Part shown: positions 9,770 through 22,671 of the stretch, piece after piece
Layout: every line of letters begins with the position of its first letter
Numbering within the stretch: position 1 is the first letter of the stretch
DNA from: Ampelocalamus luodianensis
Taxonomy: Eukaryota > Streptophyta > Magnoliopsida > Poales > Poaceae
Length of the DNA: 64,000 bases
Assembly (NCBI GenBank): GCA_036346255.1
Contig: CM070619.1
Span: 34,726,342-34,790,341 of the forward strand
Reading direction: 5' to 3'
Program-made: the position numbers and the translations under genes
The notes under the pieces: model-generated
The model's database searches: none
The model's input: the letters and a program-made list of their open reading frames with translations, nothing else
Told to the model about the DNA's origin: nothing

Positions 9770-12700
9770 TCCTCCCCTCTGAAAAGGAGTCGCCCTCGAC
9801 TCGATTCTTCCGGTCCAAAGAATGGTGACAAATCAGAACATTGAATGTAGAACTCACAACAGAATCATCACCCTAAGCTCAATCTTATATGCATTGTTAT
9901 TGATCTTCTCAAGTACTCAATGGCCCATCTCCCGAGGCAACAACTTGACTTACGCTTGTCCGAAGCGTTCTTTGCGAGATGCACCCAAACCAAGTCACTG
10001 TGTTCAAATAGCATCTTCTTTCTTGACTTGTTCGCCTTCTCATAGATAGTAGCGTCTTCTTTTCAATTTCTCGCTTTAGTCTTGACATGAATTTGCTTCA
10101 CATATTCAAGACGCTTGACGCTCCATATTAGTATGTTCGTGTACCTAAGTGGCAGCAAATCAAGTGGCGAATTGGTTTAAAACCATAAACCACCTCGAAC
10201 GCACAATTGAGTAGTCGAATGCACCACCCTATTGTACGCAAACTCCACGCAGGCAAACAATCTTCCCACTCTTTTAGATTCTTCTTGATCATCGTTCGTA
10301 GTAGCATTGAAAGTGTTCTATTCACCACCTCCGCTTGTCCATCCGCTTGTGGGTGACAAGTTGTAGAGAATAACAACTTTGTCCCAAGCTTGCCCCACCA
10401 AGTCTTCCAAAAGTAGCTCATAAACTTGACGTCACGATCCAAACAATCGTCTTTGGCATGCCATGCAATCTTACAATTTCCTGAAAACAAGTCGCCTACA
10501 TGCGATGCATCGTCGCTTTTGTATGGGAATAAATGTGCCATTTTAGAGAACCTATCCACAACTACAAAAACTGAATCCCTCCCCTCTTAGTCCTAGGCAA
10601 TCCTAAAACAAAATCCATACTAATATCCTCCCAAGGTACACTAGGAACAGGAAGTGGGGTATATAAACCATGTGGATTAAGTTTAGATTTCGCTTTGTGG
10701 CATGTTACACATCGTTGTACAAACCTTTCAACATCACGCCTCATTTTAGGCCAATAAAAGTGATCGCTCAGCATCATGAAGGTCTTTTCTCTCCCAAAGT
10801 GTCCCATCAATTCACCTGCATGAGACTCCTGCAGTAAAAGCAAACGTACAGAAGAATCTGGAACACATAATTTGTTAGCACGAAATAAGAACCCATCATG
10901 AATATGAAACTTGTCCCATCCTTTTCCATCTTTGCATTTAGAATATGGTTCTGAAAATTCATGGTTAGAAGCATATAAATCTTTCAAACTCTCTAATCCG
11001 GGTACCTTTACTTCCAATTGAGTTAAAAGCACATGTTTTCTAGATAAAGCGTCAGCTACCACATTCTCTTTTCCTTTTTTGTACTTAACAACATATGGGA
11101 AAGTTTCAATGAATTCTACCCACTTAGCATGTCTACGGTTTAGTTTAGCTTGGCTTTTGAAATATTTCAAAGCTTCGTGATCAGAATGGATAACAAATTC
11201 TCTAGGCCAAAAATAATGTTGCCAACTTTCGAGCACACGTACTAAATCATACAATTCTTTATCATACACAGGATAATTCAATTGAGCACCTCCTAGTTTC
11301 TCACTAAAATATGCTACGGGTTTCCCTTCTTGCATCAAAACACCACCAATACCTATTCCACTAGCATCACACTCAATTTCAAAAGTCTTAGTGAAATTAG
11401 GCAAAACAAGCAATGGTGCTTCAATTAAACATTTCTTTAGCTCTTGAAAGGCTTTTTCTTGTGGTGCACCCCATTCAAACACAACACCTTTTTTAGTTAA
11501 CTCATTTAATGGGGGCAGCAATGGAACTGAAATCTTTAACAAAATGGCGATAAAAACTAGCAAGACCATGAAAGCTTCTGATTTGACTAACATTCACAGG
11601 GGTAGGCCAATTCTTAATTGCTTCAATTTTAGATTCATCTACCTCAATACCTTGTCCAAAAACAACATAGCCTAAGAACACAACTTTATTAGTACAAAAA
11701 GTGCATTTATCAAGATTAGCATACAGTTTCTCATTCCTAAGCACTTCTAGCACTTGTCTAGTATGATCAATGTGCTCATCCATCGTTTTGCTATAGATCA
11801 AAATGTCATCAAAGTATACCACAACAAATTTACCAATGAATGTTCTTAAAACATGATTCATCAATCGCATGAATGTACTAGGTGCATTAGATAAACCAAA
11901 AGGCATAACTAACCGCTCATACAATCCAAATTTAGTCTTAAAAGCAGTCTTCCATTCATCACCAAGTTTCATCCTAATTTGATGGTATCCACTCCTCAAA
12001 TCAATTTTAGAGAATATAACAGCACCACTAAGTTCATCTAGCATATCATCTAACCTAGGAATAGGATGACGATATCTAACAGTGATATTGTTAATAGCAT
12101 GACAATCAACACACATTCTCCATATACCATCTTTCTTAGGAACAAGAATTACAGGAACAGCACAAGGACTAAGACTTTCGCGTACATACCCTTTCTCAAG
12201 TAGCCCTTGCACTTGGCGCTGAATTTCTTTGGTCTCCTCTGGATTGGTACGATATGGTGGACGGTTTGGAAGTGATGCGCCGGGAACTAGATCAATTTGA
12301 TGCTCTATTCCGCGCAATGGGGAAAGTCCCGCTGGTATCTCCTCCGGAAACACATCCTCAAATACCTGCAAAAGAGAGGAAACACCACTAGGAAGAGAGG
12401 TTAAGTCGTTAGTTGAAAGTAAAACAGTTGCATCTTTGTACACAAGCACAAAGTGCATCTTTGATGGGTTATTACTCACATCTCTCAAATCTGATTTTGT
12501 GGCTAACATAACCAACCCTCTCTCACTCTTACTTTTTCCTTTCATATTTGGCTTGTGGCTCTCACTCACCGATGTGTGGAAATCACTCTTTTCTTTATTT
12601 TTACTCTCATTTTCAGCAAGCTTCTTTTGCTGAAATTCAGCATGTATTTGATTAGGAGTCATTGGATTAAGCTCCTTTGTCTTCCCCTTCCACTTAAAAG

Positions 12701-14482
12701 CATATCTATTGGAACGGCCATCATGTTGCACACTTCTATCATATTGCCATGGCCTTCCCAACAGCAGATGACACACCGTCATAGGCACCACATCGCACTC
12801 AACGGTGTCCTCATAATCACCAATCTTAAAAGTAACATGCACCACGAACTGAACCTTCACATCCCCACATTCGCTAAACCATTGCACATGATATGGACGT
12901 GGATGTTTCAGCTTCTTTAAACCAAGCTTCTCACATAATTCAACGCTAGCCAAATTACGACAACTACCTCCATCAATAATAAGTTTGATTACCTTATTGT
13001 TTACCTTGGCTTGTGTTTGAAACAAGTTGAATCGCTGCGGATGGGCATCTCCTTCTTGTGCAAGCATGCTTAAATTTTTAGTGACTACTAGGGCCTCTCC
13101 TGTTTCATAACTCAACACATCAATCTCATCATCGTCATCTGATGCATTTTCATATCTCTCCTTTTCATGACTGAGCTCAACCTCATCTTCGCTTGCAGAT
13201 TCAAACTCTCCATCTTCTGTCACAAGCATGACTCGGTTGTTGGGACACTCCCTAGCTATGTGCCCACGCCCCAAACACTTGAAGCATTGAATTTCTCTAC
13301 TCTTTGCTGTAGCATTAATTGAAGATGTAGGGGATGGAGCCACCTTCTTCTCACTTGATGTAGGTGCTGATTTTGCAATCGAGGAAGAACGAGCATTAGT
13401 ATTTGAACTAGTACCAGCTGAAGATGTACCTCGTCCCAAACTGAAGCGTGCTTTGGTGGCATTAGGTGAGGATGATGGAGCTTTCAAGTTGAAAGATGCT
13501 GTCCTTGGTGCCGGTTTCATATCTTCTAGCAACTGCTTCTCCGCCTTTGTAGCTTGATGCACCAAATCAACAACAGTATTATAGGGCTGATATTGCACTA
13601 TGCGTTTAATGTTTTTATTTAGGCCAAACAGAAAACGCGCAAGTGTTTGCTCTTCATCTTCATGCACATGTGCTCTAATCATAGCTTGCTCCATCTCCTT
13701 ATAGTATTCCTCCACCGAACGACCTCCCTGCCTCAAATTCTGCAATTTATCAAAAAGATCACGTTTATAAGTGGTAGGAACAAAACGTGCTCTTAGCTCT
13801 TGCTTCATTTCAGCCCATGATGCAATTGGAGGTTCCCCATTGTCTTCTCTTTGGTTCAACACTTGCTCCCACCAAATCAACGCATACCCATCAAACTCAA
13901 GTGACGCTATGTGTAGCTTCTTCTCTTCCGAATAATTGTGCATCCGGAATATCTTCTCTACCTTGAGCTCCCATGTGAGATATGCATCTGGATCGGAAGC
14001 GCCTTCAAATTTGGGAATATTGAACTTGAGTTTCCCAAATTTTTCCTCCACGTGCTGCTCATCATGACGACGACCATGACGTTGATAATTATCATTGCGG
14101 TGTAACCAAACGTCGTCGCCGAAGTCCTCAATGTGGGCAGCACCGCCGCGTCCACGGCCACGCCCACGCCCACGGCCTCTCCCTTGGCCATGGTCATCGC
14201 CCAAAACACCTCCCCCACGCCCGGGAAGGGGTGGACGAACCGCGTTGGCAGCGACTCGACCCGCTTGCGCTTCTCTAGCGAATCTTGCAGCCCTCTCCTC
14301 ATCAGTCTCATCAAGCTCAATGCCTTCTTCGGGGACACCAACCGACCCCGCTCTTTGCGGCTTCTCTAGTATCTCTCTCTCAAGACGCTCATATTGTCAT
14401 TCAACTGAGTGTTGAAATCATTCGTGAGCTTCTCAAGGTCAGTTTGTGTAACATATGCTGGTTCTCCTTCTTTCCCTGACAT
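9484..14482 (-). pseudogene. Broken gag-pol polyprotein of CRM-type element F
   Basis: Gag begins at the ATG at 14482 (minus) and shifts frame after about 36 codons. The main frame ends at 11502. It carries an R-G repeat (about 14140-14200), the gag core, a CCHC knuckle (C-F-K-C...H...C, about 13240-13295), a protease with D-G-G instead of D-S-G (about 12960-12985) and reverse transcriptase with Y-F-D-D (about 11800-11815). A frameshift near 11500-11590 moves to 10562-11593: RNase H, integrase zinc region and first integrase Asp. A second shift near 10575 returns to 10128-10559, with the rest of integrase and local scrambling just before its second Asp. From 10128 to 9770 the C-terminal part is decayed but recognisable. 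The tail E-D-D-E-D-I at the LTR border continues to 9484. Not functional. Confidence 0.9.
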
Positions 14483-15427
14483 GGTTAGTGCAAACAAAGA
14501 AAAACTATATATGTGGATGTGGAAGTTTTTATTTGTGGGAATCACTCAACCTCACCTTCTCTTACCGACCGAAGTTCTTATGCGTCCTTGATGGAATTGA
14601 AGAGCTGCACGCACTTTGGTGACGGTAGACAACACAAGGTGATAGATTAAGCGAATTCAATTGCACAAGCACTGTTAGACAATGACTTATTTGTGGAGCT
14701 TGGAGGGAAAAGTGTTTACCTATGCAATCTGAAATTTCTAGATATTGTAAAGCTAGGTAACAATCCAAACTAGAAATTCAATGCCTAGTTGCTGATCTTA
14801 TAATATAAGCGAAGAACGAAGCAACTCACACGCAAAGATGATGGAACTTAGTGCAATCAAAGGAATGAGCTAATATATGAAAATATAAGTGATGAACAAC
14901 TAGCTCGTATTGCACAAGTTATGGAGAGACGCTAGCTAATTGCTCAATGAGATAAAATAGGGCACAAGATTGCTCAAAACAACTAAATAGCACAATCTGA
15001 AATTTTGACAATGATAGGGTGTGCTCACAATAGGTGATCGGCCAAGTATTTTTTTTTCTCTTCTTTTTTTTGTTTTTTTTTTCTGTCTTCTCTTTTTTTT
15101 TGTTTTTTTTACCTGACCAATCAAATTGTCACAAGAGTCGCACTTAAAACCCCACTTTCGGCAATGAAAGAAAACAACTCAGATGTGTGTAAAGTGTAAA
15201 TGAGCAGCCCTAGAGCAAAACAAATAGCTAGTCTTAAATAGGAGCAAAGTATTCGCAAAGGATTGAATTGGCTCACAAAAGATATACGCGTTTTTTAAGA
15301 TCGCATCGTAGCTACCGTTATCAGAGCAGCAGATCGGAATCATGCGCTGGCTTCTCGCGTTACCGCAACGCATGCGCAGCGCTTCTTTTTCAGCACGCAA
15401 ATGAGCGGATCGCAGTTACCAAGATGG
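14483..15427 (-). other. Leader of element F with primer site region
   Basis: Untranslated leader between the 5' LTR and gag. Its LTR-proximal end (minus strand TTGGTAACTGCGATCC, about 15408-15423) is where the primer-binding site should be, but the match to a tRNA is not clear. A long T-rich tract (plus strand, 15049-15112; A/G-rich in the element's sense) lies inside. Confidence 0.6.
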
Positions 15428-16294
15428 TACGGGGATGCCCGATCTTCACAACGTAGGATCAATGATAACTTGATCCGCAACCGACGTAACCGATGGCGCC
15501 AACCATCGCCAAACAAAGAACTCGCGACAAAAGAATTCGCCAACCACACGCCGTGATCCCGCCTACCGACCACACAGAGTAGACGTGTCGCTGCTCCTGC
15601 AAAATACAAGGATTCACAAGAACGACGGAACGACACAACAGATTGGAACTCCCTATTCTAGTGGGGGCAATATTGCTCAAACCCTAGAATCAAGAATATA
15701 TTGATATCTGAAAAAAATGCCGTCCCCTTTCTGACGGCGCAGCTTCGGTATTTAAAGCCTGCGAACCGTGCGCCTAACACAGTCCGAGACAAACATGGTT
15801 CAGTCAAAACTAAAATGTACACAGACTCGAAGTCCTAATTGACTACATGGCTCGGCCCAAAAGTGATGTAGCCTTGCTTTAGTTACATGCTCCGGTCCAT
15901 AGAATACTTTATTGGTTACTTGCATGCAGACATGCAGTAAATAGAATACTTTATTGGTTCTTTGCATGCAGTGAATAGTCCTTGCATGTGGCATGCGGCT
16001 TCAGTTCACCAAGTGCTTGGCCAGTATGCTTCGGTTACAGTCCGCAGTGGCTTATCATTTTCCATTTGAATGCATGCTTCGGTTACATTAGCAGCGGCAT
16101 CTTCTGTCCTTCGTCTTGATATGGCCTCCCATGTTTCCATACGTATAAAACTACACACACATAATATGAGACTATTAGGCAGTAATATATATTCATTAGA
16201 ATCAAGATTACAATTAATTAGGAGCGAGTTCACCTGCTGATTAATTAATTTAGCCCTTGCTCGTGTAATCGGTCCAATTAAGATGTCCTCATCA
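15428..16294 (-). repeat. 5' LTR of element F
   Basis: 867 bp. A TATA-like TTTAAATACC is on the minus strand near 15748-15757. Right border TGATGAGG at 16294. Confidence 0.88.
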
Positions 16295-16795
16295 CGCACC
16301 CGTGTGTTCCTTTTTCGATCATTCCCAGCCATTGGATCTAAAATGAACGGCCGATCGCAATCGCCTGTTTGGAGGTCCGAACTTCCCATCATTGGTGACC
16401 GTCTGATTTCAATTAAATGGCCCGATTTTGATGACGCCTCCGGGCGGTCCAAGAGTCCAAATCAGAAAGGATCGTTCGATCTAAATCGAACGGCCCAAAT
16501 CCTCCCAGCTCTTCGCACACGCGCCCTCGCACCCACTGACGCGTGGGGCCCATGCCTTCATCTCCAAGCCACCTTCTTCCTCACGCAGCCTCGCCAGCGT
16601 CCGCCATGGATGGAGCTTGAGCTTCGTCCGACAAAGGCGTGAACGACCTAGATTTTTAGCGCTGACCCTTCCATCTAGAAGCTCTAACCGCCCCGCTCCA
16701 TCCTCGTCCTTATCCCTTCTTCTCGCGCACGTTTGTCACCAACCGCCACTGAAGACTCGCTCCACGATCTCGCTCCTCGGCTACCCCTCGGCCCC

Positions 16796-16804
16796 TATAA
16801 ATAG
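16796..16804 (+). promoter_or_regulatory. TATA box of LTR E
   Basis: TATAAATAG in a GC-rich stretch, 1.13 kb before the donor-like site at 17926. This is the likely LTR promoter; transcription would start about 30 bp downstream. Confidence 0.65.
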
Positions 16805-17925
16805 ACCCCTAGAGTCGCCTTCTACCCCGCACCAAAACCCCTCAAGCCACTGCTCCTCTAAAGCTCTAGTGCCGCCACGATTTGAGTTTTAGGGTTCGGT
16901 CACCGAAACCCTAAATTTCAAATTACTCCGCCGCTGTCGATGCCTTACCTCCGTGGACTGCACCACCATCATCTCCGTTGTCAAAGCTTCCACGAGCACC
17001 TCTTCGCTTCGTCAGGACGCCGTTGGATCTCATCACCGACAACGCCGACCTTCGTTCTCCGCTCCGGCCCCAATTCCGGCGAACCCCGTCGACCTCTCGT
17101 GTCAATAACGGTAACATTATGTGCGCAATAGCTTTGTCTTTCCGTTGCGAACACTCACTACCGCCGGTGAGCCCCCGCTCGCTGTTGTCGGCCGCACCCG
17201 AAAACCTCGCCGCCGCTCAAAGCTCACTGTCGGCCATCCCAGTTAACCTTGACCACCCGGAGGTATACCGGCAGGCTCGCAATAGCCGTAGCTACACACC
17301 CATACCACCCATTGCCGGAGTAGTGCTGCTGATCACTGTTGCCATCGGGTCCCGAGCCACCTCGCCGTCGTTGTCGACGTGGCTGTCGACGTGGTTGTCC
17401 GTGTGGGTGCCACGTCATCTGATTTGCTGAGGTGTCACCCCACGTGGCGATCCAGTCAGCTCGTACGTGGCAACCTCCCAAAAACCCGATCTAAACCGGT
17501 TTGGTGTACTTAGTTCACCGTGAACCATCTCACTGATTTGTGGGGCCCACATGTTAATGCCTGTTTTCTTTTCTTTGGATTTCTTTAATTCGAAAATTCC
17601 AGGGTTGACGCTATGCTTGCATCATAAACCCCTTTTCCTTTAGGAAAATAAATCCAGAAATCCAATAATTCCTTTTTAGGGTTATTTCATGGATTTCAAA
17701 CTTCCACAGCCTATATCTTTTGCATCCGAACTCCGTTTTAGTCGATTCAAATTTCTAAATTTGTCTAAATTCAAGATCTAGCTATCTAAACTAAAATTAT
17801 TTAATTTGGAGTTCATTTGAATGTTATTTGGATTTTATTTGAATTTGGTTTATTTTCGCGTATAGATTTCGACGACTTCTGAGAGTCAGATTTCGACGCC
17901 GTTTGAGAGCAACCAATCAAGCAAG

Positions 17926-19167
17926 GCAAGTTACATCTTTGACCATGTTGATCCCAATATTTAAAATTATTTAAATTCTGTTTTAAATTATTATTGCATG
18001 CATATTTCTATTCAATGTAATTTAAATACCTGTTTTTAAATTATAGTTATTCCTAGAATCCTTTGTACTGCCAATATTGACATTGATTCACACATGCCTT
18101 GACACCTTAGATGAAAATATAGTTTATGCAATAGTATGAACTAGAACATTTTGGGAAAATATATGCTTAGTCATGCTTAGCCCAAAAATATTTGATTTGG
18201 GGAATTTCAGCCAAAAGTCAAATGTTGTTTAAATTATACCCTTGGTATTGGTGTGTCATGGGAGTTTTATAAATGACTTTAAAAAATGAAATAAATCAAA
18301 ATGGTTTGGACTTGGGTGAAATGGATGGTTGGTGGGTGCAGGTTTATGCACGGGCTCAATCCGGGTAGGGTTGAGGCCCAAGGGTTATTTTGAAAGTCAA
18401 CCAAGTCAGTTAAGGACCGGTCTTCGAGCCACATCTTCCTAAGCCACATCGTACTACCACATGTCCTGAGTGGGAAGGACTTGGCTGATTAATTTGTAAA
18501 GTTCCATCATGGTCGTTCCTGTTGATGCGGTGGGTAGTCTTTCATGACCTTGTTAGTCCCACTTGGCGCAAGAGGGGGCCTGAACCCTACGAACGGGTAG
18601 TCCAAAGGGGGCGAAACCTTAGCGAGGGAGGACTGTGGTGGAATGACGTATTATAAAGGCCTTGTGATAACCTTTTAGTCGCACACCTTCGAAAGTGTGT
18701 GGCGGACAGTATAAATTGATTATCTCATGTGGGTAAAGTTGTACAACCTCTGCAGAGTGTCTATCTATTCGAATAGCCATGTCCACGGTCATGGACATGC
18801 TAGCAAATCCACTCAAAGATAGACTTTGGTTTTGTTTTCAAAATGTTTTTGTAAAACAGTTTTGACATGGATGGGTGTCCATGAAAAAAGAGGTTATGGG
18901 TTGAAGCCCGGGTTGGCGCCCATGTTTATGTTGGTGTGAGGTTGGTACCTACACTATCTTTATTAGTTCAAAATCAATTTTACATATTATAAAACTTGAG
19001 CTTTTGAACTTAGTATTGTATTTAATGTCAAATGTTATTTTTGCACAAATAACCTTATAAGCCTACCTTGATAATATCCATGCATGCATTATAACCTGTT
19101 ACTTGTCGGGTGTGACTTGCGAGCACGATTGTAGTGCTCATACTTTCTTTACGCAAACAAATTTCAG
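17926..19167 (+). other. Candidate leader intron in LTR E (GC donor, AG acceptor)
   Basis: Donor CAAG|GCAAGT at 17926; acceptor AAATTTCAG ending at 19167; 1,242 bp. A hairpin with arms GAGCAC (19121-19126) and GTGCTC (19134-19139) ends 28 nt before the AG. The interior holds CTATTCGAATAG (18765-18776) and an inverted repeat with arms CATGTCCA and TGGACATG (about 18778-18799). Splicing is inferred, not shown. Confidence 0.45.
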
Positions 19168-19454
19168 AGGAGAAGGACTTCGCTATAGGCGTGGATCGTG
19201 ACGACTAGGCCGCTACCCCAGTCGATTGCCTATGGCAGATCAGCTGAACTCCACTACGTCTTCTTCGTCTTCCGCTATGTTTCTTTATTGTTAGCTCGTA
19301 AGCCTTTCTTGTAATCAACTCTGTTTATTAATAAAGTTATGCGAATTATGGATGTTACCATATCTGTTTACTATGTGAACTAGCTACTGATCATGGGACT
19401 AGTTCAAAAATGCACAGAGGATTTGGGAGTGTTAATCCTGGGTCTGACATAACA

Positions 19455-20403
19455 TTTAAATTGGATGTCAGTGTCTAATCGTGAAATAGCTAAATACAAA
19501 CAAAATTCAAATAAACTCCAAAATTATAAAACTTGGTACTGGAGGGTACTTTAGGATTTTAACTGAATTTAGGAAAAAGAATAGGGTAAAACAGATTTAC
19601 AACGAAGAAGAACATGTGATAAGGATCAATCCAATTAGCAGATTAGAAGGATTCCGATTGTTGGCCCAATATTTTACTGGTACACACGGATCAATAGCTT
19701 TCCTCCTTAGTTTCTCCTTGATTGATGAGCAGCAATTCACCACCAAGTAAAGCCCTAGATGGATTTCCCTCGGCAGCTTCTCTTCTTGTTCTCCTTGCTT
19801 CGATCAAACAAGTACAATGCTCCCTTGGCTTGCGCAAAGAATAGCACCAATAACTGGTCTCTAGATGCACTATACCGTAGGTAATAGAAGCAACTAGAGA
19901 GAAGAATTTGCAAACCGATCTATTGACTGAATTACAAATTGTAACAACAGCCCTTGGTTCAATCCAAGAACAAGGTTGTTCTGGACTTGCACCCAAGTAA
20001 ACTCCAGATGAAGTCTTCCTCTCTTCAGTCAAACCTCCCTTTTTCAATCTGTCTCAAATCACAAGATCATCTCAAGAACACAAGAATTGGTGCCAAGTGG
20101 CTTTTCTGTTTTTCAATGAACTAAATCATCAAATCATAACTTTTCTTTTACATGGTGCAACCATGGGGCTTAAATAGCTTGCTACGCAAGCACAAAGGCT
20201 TTTGGTGAACAATACCATGTGTGAATAGTTCTGAAACCAACTCAACCTCATAAAACACACACAACTCAAACTCTCATATTTTCGGAATCCAAAACAACTA
20301 AAAACAACAAAGCTAATTTCGGATTTAATGACTCAACGCACACCACTAGGACTCTTTAATTTTGGAATTAAATCACAAAGAGATTTCAGATTGATTCTAA
20401 TTG
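19455..20403 (-). mobile_element. Middle part of old LTR-like sequence G
   Basis: Continues the sequence broken by LTR E. In reverse orientation it has a TATA-like AGCTATTTAAGCC near 20169-20181 and a leader-like segment, as an LTR would. LTR D inserts at 20404-20408 (TSD GAACT). No coding sequence recognised. Confidence 0.4.
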
Positions 20404-20998
20404 GAACTTCTAACATCCCGAAAAATTTCTCCAATTTTCCTTGAATTAATAAATAGTTTGGAATTTCTGAAATTAAAACAATTTAATATGATTAATGTCC
20501 ACTTAAATGAAATAAAAAACTGTGTTAATTGGGTTCCTTGTGTTCTAAGGTTTTTTTCCTGAATTTTCTTGGATTTTTTGGAGTTAGTTTGCTATTTATT
20601 TGAGCTCATTTGAATTTCAAGCCTTTTCTTAATTCGAAAATCAAATTCTATTTCCATTTTGTTTGTAGGCCCAATTGGCTCGGCCCATTCCCTTCTCTGT
20701 TGGGCCGCCAGCCATCTCCTCACCTGGCCCAGCCCCGTCTCCCGGCCCCACCACCTACTCTGTTCCCCGCCAACTCGCTTGGTCGGTCTGGCCCAACTCC
20801 CCGCCGCGCCAGCCCATCCCACCTCCTCTTGCGACTGGCCCATCTTCCCAAAACCCTAGCGGGCCAGCGCCTCACACAAGCCTTACCGCACCACCTTAGA
20901 CCCACCTTGCAATGACCACCGCCGCTGTCGCACAAGAAGCCACAGTGGATTCTACTATCGCCACCCTCGGCTTTCGCACCCTACACGCCTCCTAGGGC

Positions 20999-21006
20999 TA
21001 TTTAAA
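20999..21006 (+). promoter_or_regulatory. TATA-like box of LTR D
   Basis: TATTTAAA after a GC-rich stretch, in the same relative place as the box in LTRs A and E. Confidence 0.5.
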
Positions 21007-22671
21007 GCCTCGAGGATCCTTGTGTTGCACGTCTCCCACTCCGCCACCCCTCTTTCCCTAGCCGCCACCGCCTCGATTCACCATCGTCAATGAGTCCCTG
21101 CCATCTCCTTCACTACTTTGTGTTCTACCAGGTGCTCCTCTTCCCTTCCCTTAAGCTTCGCCATAGCACCCTCGCCACCATAGCTGAGCCCACGCCACCG
21201 CCTTGTGCTCACCGCCGGCCAAGTCCATCAACCTCAGGACTCCACGCCCATGTCACCATGTTCGCCGTCGCCTCCTCTGCATGTTGCGCCGCTCCACGTG
21301 TGCCGTCGTGGCCACTATCTCCAGTGAACCATCAGAACTCTAGCGCAACTGCCCCACCGATGCCACATCATAGCCACCTTGTCACCACGTCACCACTCTG
21401 CTCGCCGCGTCAGCCACCTTGCCACATCACTGCTATGTCACCCGCCACCTCAGCACCCGTGCACATGTGGCATGCCACGTGTACACCTGTGTGGCATAAC
21501 CCGAGACCCAAACCCGCGTGGACTTGGTCCACCGTGAACCATGTCTATGCCATGTGGAACCCTCATGTCAGCCACTATTTTGTGGGCCTAGCTCACCATA
21601 GACCCGTAATTCTTTCTTTGTGGACTTGGTCCATAGACCGTGGGCCCACTGGTCAGCCTCTAAAGCCTTTTCCCAAATTTTCTTTTATTCCAAAAATCTA
21701 GAAATTCGGAGGGTCCCACTTGTCATTCTCTCAGCATTTTCCAAAATTCCTGAAAAATAAAGATTATAGGAATATTCCCTCGGCCCCACCTGTCAGTGAC
21801 TTATACCCTCTCTCCTTTTTCTTTTTCCTCATTTTTCTTCCCGATCGAACTTCTGAGAGCTCGTTCTTACTCATACGAACTCTGATTGAACCCAGTAAAG
21901 TTTCTAAATTGATCTAAAATCAAGCCCTACCTTCTAGTACCATTCAATTTCAATTTCAAGTTTATTTGATTTGTCACATTGAATTTTATTTATTTTTGCG
22001 CTTTCTCTCTCGTTAGACGTTGATGTTCTGGAATTGCTAGAAGGAGCTGAAGGTTAAGGATGTCGAAGATTGAAGATAAAGAACAACATCATTACTATAG
22101 CAAGGCAAGTTGTTCTTTGATCATGTTGCACCCAGTTTTACAAAGTTACTTTGATTCAAATTATTGCATGCTAATTAAATTACCAAATGTTTTACTATTT
22201 TGGGATTAGCTATGCAACCTATTTGATTATGCCTACCTTGTGAATTTTATTGCCATGATCAATTGTCACCTTAGGCTAGATACTTATTAGTTGGTAAATA
22301 ATGTAGAACCATCATGGGATGGTTTAGACACGATTAGTATTCTTAGCCATGCAATGGACATTGATATCATTTTAATGGTAAATTCATACATGACTAAGTG
22401 ATCATGAAATATCTTTGTGATAATTGGTATGAAATGTGTTGTTACTCAGTGGAAGCATGTGTTGCACTTTAAACAACTGGGTGGGAAAATGTTTATGTTG
22501 GGGCGAGTGGGAGAACTAAGTGAACTGATGGCTTCATGATTGGGATCTTCGTGAGTAGGCATAGTAAATTGGTAGTATCGTCTTGATCCAATTAAGGACT
22601 TAATTTTGTGCACCATTGAACTGAGCTATACAGTAGGACCACATGCCTGGAATGGGACAGACCTAGCTTAG

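Larger units (their letters stand above)
8913..16294 (-). mobile_element. CRM-clade Ty3/gypsy retrotransposon F, nested in LTR E
   Basis: LTRs lie at 8913-9769 (857 bp) and 15428-16294 (867 bp). On the minus strand they start TGATGAGGACATC, the kind of start known for centromeric-retrotransposon (CRM) LTRs. Flanks CGCAG (8908-8912) and CGCAC (16295-16299) form a 4/5 target repeat. With these borders the LTR ends in TA rather than CA. Pol order and motifs, and a C-terminus that runs through the purine tract into the 3' LTR, also fit CRM. The element is defective. Confidence 0.88.
8345..19449 (+). mobile_element. Solo LTR E, about 3.7 kb, interrupted by CRM-type element F
   Basis: It starts TGTAACATCCC and ends GGGTCTGACA, with identical 5-bp flanks TAACA at 8340-8344 and 19450-19454. 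Subtracting F and its target repeat leaves about 3,718 bp, with no internal region, primer site or coding remnant, so it is a solo LTR. Layout: AT-rich 5' part; GC-rich part with a TATA box at 16796; long leader; GC-type donor-like site at 17926; palindrome block at 18765; acceptor-like site at 19166. ORFs in the GC-rich leader (for example 16978-17430) have no recognisable domain and I do not treat them as genes. Confidence 0.88.

Noticed and set aside
16978..17430. 150-codon frame in LTR E
   Set aside because: GC-rich leader sequence with no recognisable domain.
21090..21701. 203-codon frame in LTR D
   Set aside because: GC-rich leader after a TATA-like box; His/Pro/Ser-rich without domain; no counterpart frame in the related LTR E.
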